A stretch of 64,000 nt of DNA from Myceligenerans indicum. Its GTDB lineage: Bacteria > Actinomycetota > Actinomycetes > Actinomycetales > Cellulomonadaceae. This document shows, one piece after another, positions 1 through 7,966 of this stretch. A program made the position numbers and the translations under genes. The notes under the pieces are model-generated. The model did not search any database. It had not been told where the DNA came from and worked only from the letters and a program-made list of their open reading frames with translations. The stretch spans positions 1-64,000 of the forward strand of contig NZ_JABBYC010000012.1 of assembly GCF_016742955.1 (NCBI RefSeq), written 5' to 3'. Position 1 is the stretch's first letter. The number at the start of each line of letters is the position of its first letter.

Positions 1-5
1 CCTTA

Positions 6-38
6 TCGTCGGCAGCGTCAGATGTGTATAAGAGACAG
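6..38 (+). other. Illumina Nextera adapter with Tn5 mosaic end (artefact)
   Basis: These 33 bases match the Nextera read-1 transposase adapter. The last 19 (20-38, AGATGTGTATAAGAGACAG) are the Tn5 mosaic end used in library preparation. They sit at the very end of the sequence, so they are untrimmed adapter and not genomic DNA. Genomic sequence begins at about position 39, and the five bases before the adapter are also suspect. Confidence 0.97.
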
Positions 39-69
39 GTGCCCCGCCCGCCCGGCGGCCCCGAGGGCG

Positions 70-106
70 CGGACACGCCGGTATGACGGGATTCGCGGCG
101 TGTCCG
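70..106 (+). terminator. Stem-loop before smc
   Basis: A perfect 11-bp inverted repeat (70-80 with 96-106) surrounds a 15-nt loop. No T-run follows. It probably ends transcription of the gene that lies upstream, beyond the contig edge, just before the smc promoter. Confidence 0.5.
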
Positions 107-108
107 GT

Positions 109-114
109 TAGGGT
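109..114 (+). promoter_or_regulatory. -10 box for leaderless smc
   Basis: TAGGGT fits the actinobacterial -10 pattern TAnnnT and lies six bases before the GTG at 121. No Shine-Dalgarno sequence fits between, so a leaderless transcript is likely. No clear -35 is visible. Confidence 0.5.
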
Positions 115-120
115 TGACCG

Positions 121-3100
121 GTGCATCTCAAGACGCTCACGCTCCGGGGCTTCAAGTCCTTCGCGTCGGCGACCACGCTGAACCTCGAACCCGGGATCAC
201 CTGTGTGGTGGGACCGAACGGCTCCGGCAAGTCGAACGTCGTGGACGCGCTGTCCTGGGTGATGGGCGAGCAGGGAGCGAAGTCGCTGCGTGGCGGCAAG
301 ATGGACGATGTCATCTTCGCCGGCACCTCCGGCCGGGCACCGCTCGGCCGTGCCGAGGTCAGCCTGACCATCGACAACACCGACGGTGCGCTGCCGATCG
401 ACTACACCGAGGTCACGATCAGCCGGACCCTGTTCCGTTCGGGAGGCTCCGAGTACGCGATCAACGGCTCCTCCTGCCGGCTGCTGGACATCCAGGAGCT
501 GCTGAGCGACTCCGGCATCGGTCGCGAGATGCACGTCGTGGTGGGACAGGGCCAGCTGGACGCTGTCCTGCGCGCCACCCCGGAGGAGCGGCGCGGCTTC
601 ATCGAGGAGGCGGCAGGCGTTCTCAAGCACCGCAAGCGCAAGGAGAAGGCGCTGCGGAAGCTCGACCAGATGCAGGGCAACCTGGCCCGTCTCGCAGACC
701 TGACGGCCGAGCTGCGCCGACAGCTCGGCCCGCTGGGACGGCAGGCCGAGGCGGCGCGGAAGGCGCAGACCGTACAGCGCGACCTGCGCGACGCCCGGGC
801 CCGCCTGCTCGCGGACGACCTCGCCCAGCTCCAGGCCCAGATCGAGGCCGATCTTGCCGACGAGAACGCGCTCAAGGAGCGTCAGGCCGAGGCGGAGGCA
901 GGTCTCGCCGAGGCGCGGGCGGAGCTGTCCCGCCTGGAGCAGTCGGCGTCGGCCACGTCCACCGAGGTGAGCCGGGCCGGAGACGCGTTGTTCGCGCTGT
1001 CGCAGATGCGGGAGCGGCTCCGTGCGCTCCAGTCCCTGGCCGAGGAACGGGCCCGCCTGCTCGGCACGTCCGAGCCGGTGCATCGCTCGGGACAGGACCC
1101 CGACGATCTCGAGGCACAGGCCGCCCGGGCCCGGGTCAGCGAGGAGGAGCTGGCGTCCGAGGTGGAGATCGCGCGGGAGGCCGTGGAGGAGGCGGTCGAG
1201 GCGCGGGCCGAGGCGGAGTCCTCCGCGCAGGAGGCCGAGCGGGCCCACGGCTCCCTGATGCGTGCGGCGGCTGACCGCCGTGAGGGGGTGGCGCGCCTCG
1301 CCGGCCAGGTGGCGGCGCGGCGCAGCCGCGTCGAGGCCGCTGAGGCCGAGCTGAGCCGCCTGCGTGAGGCCGTTTTCGAGGCGGAGCACCGCGCCGAGGA
1401 GGCAGGCCGTGAGTTCGCCGCGCTGGAGTCCGAGGTCTCCGGGGTCGAGGAGGGCGAGGAAGGCCTGGACGCGGCACACGAGGCCGCGGTCGAGGCCCTG
1501 GAGCTGGCCAAGGGTCTCGTCGAGCGCTTCGCCGAGGAGCGGTCGGCCGCCGAGAAGGAACGCACGGCCGCGGCCGCGCGCGTGGAGGCCCTCGAACTCA
1601 GCCTGGACCGCAAGGACGGTGCCGGCACGCTGCTCGCCGCGGACCAGCCGGGGGTGCTCGGCTCGGTCGCGGCCCTGCTCGGTGTCGAACCTGGGTTCGA
1701 GGACGCGGTGGCCGCGGCGCTCGGGCCGCTCGCGGACGCGGTGGCGGTCTCCGGACTGGACGCCGCCGTGGACGCGTTGCGCCTCCTGCGCGACGAGGAT
1801 GCGGGACGGGCGAGCCTGGTGGTGGGAGCCGCCCGGTCGGATCCAGCCTCCCGCGGCGATGTGGCGCTGCCCGATGCCGTGCGCTGGGCGGCCGACGTCG
1901 TGCACGTCGCCGGTCCCGCCGAGGCCGGTCTGCGCACGATCCTGCGCGACGTGGTCGTCGTGGACGATCTCGCCCGCGCCCGCGCGTTCGTGCGGGACCA
2001 TCCCGGGCTCGTGGCCGCCACCCGGGCGGGTGACCTGCTCGGCGGCGCCCGTGCGTGGGGCGGCTCGGCCGCCGCGCCGAGCGTGCTGCACCTGCAGGCG
2101 GCCCTGGACGAGGCCAAGGCGGCCCGCGACGACGCGGCCGGCCGCCAGGAGACCGCCGAGACCGGGCTGGTCTCCGCCCGGGCAGAGCTCGACCAGGCGA
2201 CGTCGAGGCACGACGAGACGCTGGCCAGGCTCAACGAGTCGGACGCCGCCCTGGCCGCGGTGGCGGAGCAGCTCGGCTCGCTCGGCGCCTCGGCGCGGTC
2301 CGCCCGGGACGAGGCGGATCGGCACCGTTCGGCCCTGGAGCAGGCGATGGCGCGCCGTGAGGAGGACGAGCTGGAGCTGGCGGCGCTCGTCGAGCGTCTG
2401 GAGACGGCCGAGGAGGAGCCCGAGCAGGCGGCCGAGTCGCTGGACCTGGCCCAGGCCGCGCGCGACGAGGCCGCGGCGGCGGCGACGGAGGCCCGCGCGC
2501 GCGAGACCGAGGTGCGCCTCGCCCTGCGGACCGCCGAGGAGCGGGCGCGTGCGGTGTCGGGCCGGGCGCAGGCCCTGGCCCATGCCGCCCAGCAGGAGCG
2601 GGAGGCGCGAGCCGCCGCGGCCGAGCGCGAGGCGGTCCGCCGGCGGGACGCTGCCCGTGCGGTGGTGGTGCGCCAGGGCGCTGCCGTGGCTCTCGAGCAC
2701 CTCGCCCGGTCCCTGGTGCGCGCGCAGGAGGACAAGGCCGCGGCCGAGGAGGCCCGGACGGCGGGGAACGCACAGCTCGGGGCCGTGCGGGGCACCGTCG
2801 ACGCCCTGACCGCGGAGCTGCGGGAGCTGACCGACGTCGCGCACAAGGACGAGGTGGCCCGGGCCCAGCAGCGCCTGCGGCTGGAACAGCTCCAGGCCCG
2901 TGCGATCGACGAGCTCGGTACCGACCCCGACGTCCTGGTCGAGGAGTTCGGCCCGCACCAGCCCATCCCCGTCTACGACGGCGATGCGCCGGTCCGCCGC
3001 CGCAAGCGGCGTCCCGTCGTGGAGCGCGACGAGGAGGGCAGCCCGGTCCGCCACGAGGGTGACCCGCCTCTGCCTCGCGGTGCGGCCGCACGGGCCCAGG

Positions 3101-3969
3101 CCATCGAGTTGCGCGCGGCGGCGTTGCGGGAGTTCGGCCTGGACCCGGCGGACCCGGAGGCCGCGAAGATCGTGCAGGAGGCGGCCGGAGCCGAACCGCA
3201 GGAGGACACGACGGCGGGCGCCGGCGCCGGAACGGCCGACGGAGAGCCTGACGGCCCCGCGGGCGGGCGGGCGGCGAAGCCCGACCGGATGGTCCCGTAC
3301 GTGCGCGAGGAGCAGGAGGCCCGCCTCAAGAAGGCGGAACGTGCGCTCTCGCGCCTCGGTGCGGTGAATCCTCTCGCGCTGGAGGAGTTCGCGGCCCTGG
3401 AGGAGCGTCACCAGTTCCTCGAGACCCAGCTGGCGGATCTGAAGAAGTCGCGCGAGGACCTGTTGCAGATCGTCTCCGACATCGACGAGCGGGTGCAGCA
3501 GGTGTTCGCGGAGGCGTTCCAGGACACGGCGGACAAGTTCCTGGAGATCTTCCCGAGGCTCTTCCCGGGCGGTGAGGGCAAGATCAAGCTGACCGATCCG
3601 TCGGACCTGCTGACCACCGGGATCGAGGTGGAGGCCCGCCCGGCGGGGAAGAAGGTGAAGCGGCTCTCGCTGCTCTCGGGCGGGGAGCGGTCGCTGGCGG
3701 CGGTGGCGTTCCTGGTCTCCATCTTCAAGGCTCGGCCCAGCCCCTTCTACATCATGGACGAGGTCGAGGCCGCGCTCGACGACGTCAACCTCGGCCGGCT
3801 GATCGAGATCTTCAAGGAGCTGCAGCACGACAGCCAGCTCATCGTGATCACCCACCAGAAACGCACGATGGAGGTGGCGGACGCGCTGTACGGTGTGACA
3901 ATGCGGGGCGACGGGGTCACCACCGTGATCGGCCAGCGCATGGGTGAACGCGAGACCGTCGACGCGTGA
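121..3969 (+). CDS. smc: Chromosome partition protein SMC
   Basis: SMC is the ATPase of the ScpAB-SMC condensin, which compacts and segregates the chromosome in the cytoplasm. Walker A (GPNGSGKSN) is at residues 31-39. Long Ala/Glu/Arg-rich coiled coils flank a hinge at about 510-660. The C-terminal head carries the ABC signature LSGGERSLAAVAFL near 1185 and the Walker B FYIMDEVEAALDD near 1208. At 1282 aa it is longer than most bacterial SMCs. The extra length includes a charged, then Gly/Ala-rich stretch at about 960-1060, in the arm before the C-terminal head. GTG at 121 is chosen because the conserved N-terminus MHLKTLTLRGFKSF starts there. The next gene on the same strand follows after 111 nt. 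Confidence 0.98.
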   Translation: MHLKTLTLRGFKSFASATTLNLEPGITCVVGPNGSGKSNVVDALSWVMGEQGAKSLRGGKMDDVIFAGTSGRAPLGRAEVSLTIDNTDGALPIDYTEVTISRTLFRSGGSEYAINGSSCRLLDIQELLSDSGIGREMHVVVGQGQLDAVLRATPEERRGFIEEAAGVLKHRKRKEKALRKLDQMQGNLARLADLTAELRRQLGPLGRQAEAARKAQTVQRDLRDARARLLADDLAQLQAQIEADLADENALKERQAEAEAGLAEARAELSRLEQSASATSTEVSRAGDALFALSQMRERLRALQSLAEERARLLGTSEPVHRSGQDPDDLEAQAARARVSEEELASEVEIAREAVEEAVEARAEAESSAQEAERAHGSLMRAAADRREGVARLAGQVAARRSRVEAAEAELSRLREAVFEAEHRAEEAGREFAALESEVSGVEEGEEGLDAAHEAAVEALELAKGLVERFAEERSAAEKERTAAAARVEALELSLDRKDGAGTLLAADQPGVLGSVAALLGVEPGFEDAVAAALGPLADAVAVSGLDAAVDALRLLRDEDAGRASLVVGAARSDPASRGDVALPDAVRWAADVVHVAGPAEAGLRTILRDVVVVDDLARARAFVRDHPGLVAATRAGDLLGGARAWGGSAAAPSVLHLQAALDEAKAARDDAAGRQETAETGLVSARAELDQATSRHDETLARLNESDAALAAVAEQLGSLGASARSARDEADRHRSALEQAMARREEDELELAALVERLETAEEEPEQAAESLDLAQAARDEAAAAATEARARETEVRLALRTAEERARAVSGRAQALAHAAQQEREARAAAAEREAVRRRDAARAVVVRQGAAVALEHLARSLVRAQEDKAAAEEARTAGNAQLGAVRGTVDALTAELRELTDVAHKDEVARAQQRLRLEQLQARAIDELGTDPDVLVEEFGPHQPIPVYDGDAPVRRRKRRPVVERDEEGSPVRHEGDPPLPRGAAARAQAIELRAAALREFGLDPADPEAAKIVQEAAGAEPQEDTTAGAGAGTADGEPDGPAGGRAAKPDRMVPYVREEQEARLKKAERALSRLGAVNPLALEEFAALEERHQFLETQLADLKKSREDLLQIVSDIDERVQQVFAEAFQDTADKFLEIFPRLFPGGEGKIKLTDPSDLLTTGIEVEARPAGKKVKRLSLLSGGERSLAAVAFLVSIFKARPSPFYIMDEVEAALDDVNLGRLIEIFKELQHDSQLIVITHQKRTMEVADALYGVTMRGDGVTTVIGQRMGERETVDA

Positions 3970-4080
3970 CGGGGATGTGCCGGGCGGGCCGGGAACGGAC
4001 CGTGCGAGTTGTGGAAATCCTTGCGCTCGTCCGGCGCGTCCATTGAGGCATCTGACAAAGGTTCGGGAGACAATAGCGTC

Positions 4081-4593
4081 ATGTGGTGGTCGGTCCTCCT
4101 GCTGGTCGTGTGTCTCCTGTTGGCTGCCGGGGTGTTCCTGGTGGCCAACGTCATGGATGCCGCTGACGGAAATCGGCGGGCGGATTCCCTCCCCGGCCGT
4201 TTCCGGGTCGGGTGGAACCGGGTGGCCGGCGGCGGCTGGCCTCGCCAGACCGGCAGGGTGAAGGGCGCGTCCGCGGTGGCCACGCATGCCGTGGGTGCCC
4301 CGTCGGTGTGGGTCGGCAAGCCTGGCCAGAGCCGCAGGACCCGGGAGGCGGCGCCTGTCGACATGGAGATGTCGGAGTTCTTCGAGGCGACGGTCGAGGA
4401 CAAGCCGGGCTACATGGACGCCGAGGAGCTCCAGGGGCTTATCGGCAAGGCGCGGGAACAGGCGACCAAGGCGGTGAACGTGCCGATCCAGACGGTCAAG
4501 CCGGTGCTGAGCGATCCGCGCTCGCTCCAGAACCTCGTGCCCCGCCCGCTGCGTCCCGGAGCGGGCGAGCGCCAGGGGGACAACCCCGGCTGA
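4081..4593 (+). CDS. Small single-pass membrane protein, unknown function
   Basis: A 170-aa protein that I do not recognise. Residues 4-24 form one strongly hydrophobic helix (WWSVLLLVVCLLLAAGVFLV), followed by a basic, Gly/Arg-rich soluble segment and an acidic stretch (MEMSEFFEATVEDKPG) near 97. The likely topology is N-terminal anchor with a soluble tail. ATG at 4081 is preferred because GGGAG lies 11 bases upstream. A TTG at 4009 would add 24 residues without a better ribosome site. It lies between smc and ftsY on the same strand, which hints at co-expression but not at a role. Confidence 0.7.
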   Translation: MWWSVLLLVVCLLLAAGVFLVANVMDAADGNRRADSLPGRFRVGWNRVAGGGWPRQTGRVKGASAVATHAVGAPSVWVGKPGQSRRTREAAPVDMEMSEFFEATVEDKPGYMDAEELQGLIGKAREQATKAVNVPIQTVKPVLSDPRSLQNLVPRPLRPGAGERQGDNPG

Positions 4594-4646
4594 GCGAACC
4601 GGCTCACGCGCCGGGCACGTCCACGACGCCCGGCGGCTACGTCTGG

Positions 4647-4652
4647 GAGAAT
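4647..4652 (+). promoter_or_regulatory. Candidate -10 box for leaderless ftsY
   Basis: GAGAAT lies seven bases before the GTG of ftsY at 4660. This matches the -10 to start spacing seen at several other genes here. The overlapping GGGAGA could instead serve as a ribosome site, so the two readings compete. Confidence 0.35.
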
Positions 4653-4659
4653 CCTCGGC

Positions 4660-5889
4660 GTGAACGATGTTCCCTGGATCGAGATCATTGCCGCCCTCGT
4701 GGTGGCCGCATCCGGCGGCGGCCTGATCGGCTGGCTGCGTGCCCGGACCAAGCGGTCGGGCGGGACCGGCGGCACCGAGACCCTCGAGAAGCCCGAGACC
4801 ACCGCCGGCAAGGCCACGTCCGAGGCCGAGGAGGCCGGCGGGCCGGCGTCGGGCACGGTGGTGATCCGAGAACCCGGCGATGCCGGCGCGGTCGCCGAGG
4901 CCCCGCCGGAGCCGGAGGAGGCTCTTCGAGAGCCGGCCGTCGAGACGCCCGCCCCGGTCGCCGGCCGCCTGGTGCGGTTGCGCGACCGCCTCGCCAGGTC
5001 GGGATCCCCGCTCGGCGCGCGCCTTCTCGAGGTGCTGTCCCGCGACTCCCTCACCGAGGACGACTGGGACGAGCTGGAGGAGGATCTGCTGCTGGCCGAC
5101 ATCGGCGCGGGGCCCACCACCGAGCTGCTGGACAGTCTGCGCACCCGGGTCCGGGTGCTCGGCGTGCGGGAGCCGTCGGCCGTGCGGGAGCTCCTGCGCG
5201 AGGAGCTCGTCGCGCTCGTCGGCGCGGACATGGACCGGTCCCTCCACCTCGATCCGGTCCTGGTCGAGGACGGGCCGCGGGTGCCCGCCGTGCTGCTCGT
5301 GGTCGGTGTGAACGGCACGGGGAAGACGACCACGGTCGGCAAGCTCGCCCGCGTGCTCGTGGCGGAGGGCAAGTCCGTGGTGCTGGGTGCCGCGGACACG
5401 TTCCGCGCGGCGGCGGCGGACCAGCTGACCACCTGGGGAGCCCGCGTCGGTGTCGAGACGGTGCGGTCGGACAAGGCGGGCGCGGACCCCGCGTCCGTGG
5501 CGTTCGACGCCGTGGCGCGCGGGCGCGACGACAAGGCCGACGTCGTGCTCGTCGACACGGCCGGGCGTCTGCAGAACAAGGCAGGCCTCATGGACGAGCT
5601 CGGCAAGATCGTCCGCGTGACCTCGAAGGTGGCGGCTCCGAGCGAGGTGCTGCTCGTGCTGGACGCGACCACCGGGCAGAACGGGCTCACGCAGGCACGT
5701 GTCTTCGCGGAGGTCGCCGGGGTCACCGGCATCGCGCTGACCAAGCTGGACGGGACGGCCAAGGGCGGCATCGTGGTGCAGGTGCAGCGGGAGCTCGGCG
5801 TCCCGGTCAAGCTCGTCGGCCTGGGCGAGGGCCCGGACGACCTGGCGCCCTTCGACGCCGCGGATTTCGTGGACGGGATCCTGGGCTGA
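4660..5889 (+). CDS. ftsY: Signal recognition particle receptor FtsY
   Basis: FtsY is the membrane-associated SRP receptor GTPase. It pairs with Ffh (encoded at 9832) to deliver ribosomes making membrane proteins to the translocon. Residues 7-27 are hydrophobic and look like an N-terminal anchor, followed by an acidic Glu/Ala/Pro-rich A region to about 100 and the NG domain. G1 GVNGTGKTTT is at 216-225, DTAGR at 299-303 and TKLDG near 361. The 409-aa length fits actinobacterial FtsY. The start GTG (NDVPWIEIIAA) places the hydrophobic segment at the N-terminus. Confidence 0.97.
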   Translation: MNDVPWIEIIAALVVAASGGGLIGWLRARTKRSGGTGGTETLEKPETTAGKATSEAEEAGGPASGTVVIREPGDAGAVAEAPPEPEEALREPAVETPAPVAGRLVRLRDRLARSGSPLGARLLEVLSRDSLTEDDWDELEEDLLLADIGAGPTTELLDSLRTRVRVLGVREPSAVRELLREELVALVGADMDRSLHLDPVLVEDGPRVPAVLLVVGVNGTGKTTTVGKLARVLVAEGKSVVLGAADTFRAAAADQLTTWGARVGVETVRSDKAGADPASVAFDAVARGRDDKADVVLVDTAGRLQNKAGLMDELGKIVRVTSKVAAPSEVLLVLDATTGQNGLTQARVFAEVAGVTGIALTKLDGTAKGGIVVQVQRELGVPVKLVGLGEGPDDLAPFDAADFVDGILG

Positions 5890-6193
5890 GGGAGCCTCAG
5901 CAAACGATCGACCGGCTGTCAAGATCTGGTCAGCATCGCCCCGGCATGCGAATGTGTCCAAATGGTGGGAAAATTCGGAACCAGGCGTGAAGTCACGCCG
6001 AGATCGCGCTGGAATCACGATCGGGTCACAATGCGAGTGGACATTTCACCCACGGCGGGCACGAAACCAAGTGTTTACACCCTTCCGCCCTGTGTCACAT
6101 GTCCGTAACATCAGTGCCGGTCGCGCGTAACGACACTTGGGGACCGTGATCCGCGACCAGCCATCCCCGGCTGGCAGGGAGAGAGGCAAACGG
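5890..6193 (+). promoter_or_regulatory. amt upstream region with GlnR-like box
   Basis: This 304-nt gap is less GC-rich than its surroundings and carries no credible gene. At 6094-6109 it holds GTCAC-N6-GTAAC, close to the actinobacterial GlnR half-site pair GTnAC-N6-GAAAC. Further GTCAC copies are at 5992 and 6025, GAAAC at 6063 and GTAAC at 6127. Given the ammonium transporter downstream, nitrogen control is likely, but the regulator (GlnR or another) is inferred. Confidence 0.45.
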
Positions 6194-7513
6194 ATGGAAG
6201 AGTTCGCACTGGACAGTGGCAACACTGCCTGGATGCTCACCGCCTCCTCGCTCGTGCTGCTGATGACGCCGGGTCTGGCGTTCTTCTACGGCGGTATGGT
6301 GCGTGGGAAGAGCGTCCTGAACATGATGATGATGAGCTTCGTCTCGATCGGCGTGGTGGGTGTCCTCTGGGCGCTCTACGGCTACTCGATGACGTTCGGC
6401 TCCGACATCGCCGGCATCATCGGCAACCCGGCGGAATACTTCGGCCTCGTGATCGACGACGCCGACTCGCTCATGTTCGGGTCCGGCGTCCCGGCTCTCG
6501 TCGCCGCGTCGTTCCAGGCAACGTTCGCGATCATCACGGTGGCCCTCATCTCGGGTGCTGTCGCCGATCGCATCAAGTTCGGGACCTGGATCGTCTTCGC
6601 GGCCCTGTGGGTCACGCTCGTCTACATCCCGGTCGCCCACATGGTGTGGGGTGGCGGCCTCCTCGGGATGGACGGCCCGATCGCCTCCGCCCTGTCGACG
6701 CCGATCGACTTCGCAGGTGGCACCGTGGTGCACATCAACGCCGGTGCCGCGGCTCTCGCCCTGGTCCTGGTCGTCGGGAAGCGCAAGGGCTTCGGCAAGG
6801 AGCCGATGCGCCCGCACAACCTGCCGTTCGTCATGCTCGGCGCCGCGCTCCTGTGGTTCGGCTGGTTCGGCTTCAACGCCGGCTCGGAGTTCGCTGCCGA
6901 CGGCACGGCCGGCCGTGCGTGGATCAACACGACGGTCGCCACGTGCGCCGCCATGCTCGCCTGGCTGATCACGGAGAAGTTCCGCGACGGCGCCAGCACG
7001 TCGCTGGGTGCCGCGTCCGGTGTGGTCGCGGGCCTCGTGGCCATCACCCCGGCCGCCGCGTCGGTCGACGTGTTCGGCTCGATCGTGATCGGGGCCGTGG
7101 CGGGTGTCGCCTCCGCTCTGGCGGTGGGCCTCAAGTTCAAGTTCGGCTACGACGACTCGCTCGACGTCGTCGGCGTCCACCTGGTGTCGGGTGTGGTCGG
7201 CACCGTGCTGATCGGTCTGTTCGCCACCGCGGCCCCCGGTTCGAACACCTGGTGGCCGGGCATCGGCGAAGAGGGTGGCGGCCTGGAGGGCCTGTTCTAC
7301 GGCGGCGGCGTCACCCAGCTCATCACTCAGATCGTCGCGGCACTCATCGCGGTGGTGTTCTCGTTCGTGGTCACCTGGGTGATCGCTCTCGCCCTCAAGG
7401 CCACCATGGGCTGGCGTATCACCGAGCAGGAGGAGGCCGACGGGATCGACTTCGCCGTGCACGGTGAGACGGCGTACGAAGGTGTCGGCTCCACCATCAG
7501 CGAGGTTCGCTGA
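6194..7513 (+). CDS. amt: Ammonium transporter Amt
   Basis: A 439-aa member of the Amt/MEP/Rh family, a cytoplasmic-membrane channel-like carrier for ammonium. About eleven hydrophobic segments run through it. The pore twin histidines are visible as PVAHMVWG (His149) and GVHLVSG (His329). The C-terminal tail ITEQEEADGID is the conserved segment that contacts GlnB/GlnK. ATG at 6194 is chosen because AGGGAGAGAGG lies just upstream and the protein then begins with the usual short periplasmic segment. glnB starts 45 nt downstream, the classic amtB-glnK pairing in which GlnB/K plugs the pore when nitrogen is plentiful. Confidence 0.97.
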   Translation: MEEFALDSGNTAWMLTASSLVLLMTPGLAFFYGGMVRGKSVLNMMMMSFVSIGVVGVLWALYGYSMTFGSDIAGIIGNPAEYFGLVIDDADSLMFGSGVPALVAASFQATFAIITVALISGAVADRIKFGTWIVFAALWVTLVYIPVAHMVWGGGLLGMDGPIASALSTPIDFAGGTVVHINAGAAALALVLVVGKRKGFGKEPMRPHNLPFVMLGAALLWFGWFGFNAGSEFAADGTAGRAWINTTVATCAAMLAWLITEKFRDGASTSLGAASGVVAGLVAITPAAASVDVFGSIVIGAVAGVASALAVGLKFKFGYDDSLDVVGVHLVSGVVGTVLIGLFATAAPGSNTWWPGIGEEGGGLEGLFYGGGVTQLITQIVAALIAVVFSFVVTWVIALALKATMGWRITEQEEADGIDFAVHGETAYEGVGSTISEVR

Positions 7514-7531
7514 CCCGGCCGGCCCGGGTAG

Positions 7532-7897
<366 letters not shown>

Positions 7898-7926
7898 CCG
7901 CCGGGTCACGCTGAACGGGAACCAGC

Positions 7927-7966
7927 CGGAGGCCCCGCACCCCACGCACGGGGTGCGGGGCCTCCG
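7927..7966 (+). terminator. 17-bp perfect hairpin between glnB and glnD
   Basis: Arms 7927-7943 and 7950-7966 pair over 17 bp with a six-base loop (ACGCAC) and no T-run. The stem is very GC-rich. The 3' arm contains the GTG at 7953, the best in-frame start for glnD. It may terminate or attenuate transcription after glnB, protect the 3' end of the amt-glnB message, or occlude glnD translation. Confidence 0.75.

Noticed and set aside
20-38. Tn5 transposon end
   Set aside because: Only the 19-bp mosaic end joined to the library adapter is present, with no transposase, so it is a preparation artefact.
882-2966. Long open frame on the minus strand inside smc
   Set aside because: It is Ser/Arg/Ala-rich low-complexity sequence opposite a strong gene. 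High GC keeps antisense frames open, and it has no ribosome site or motif.
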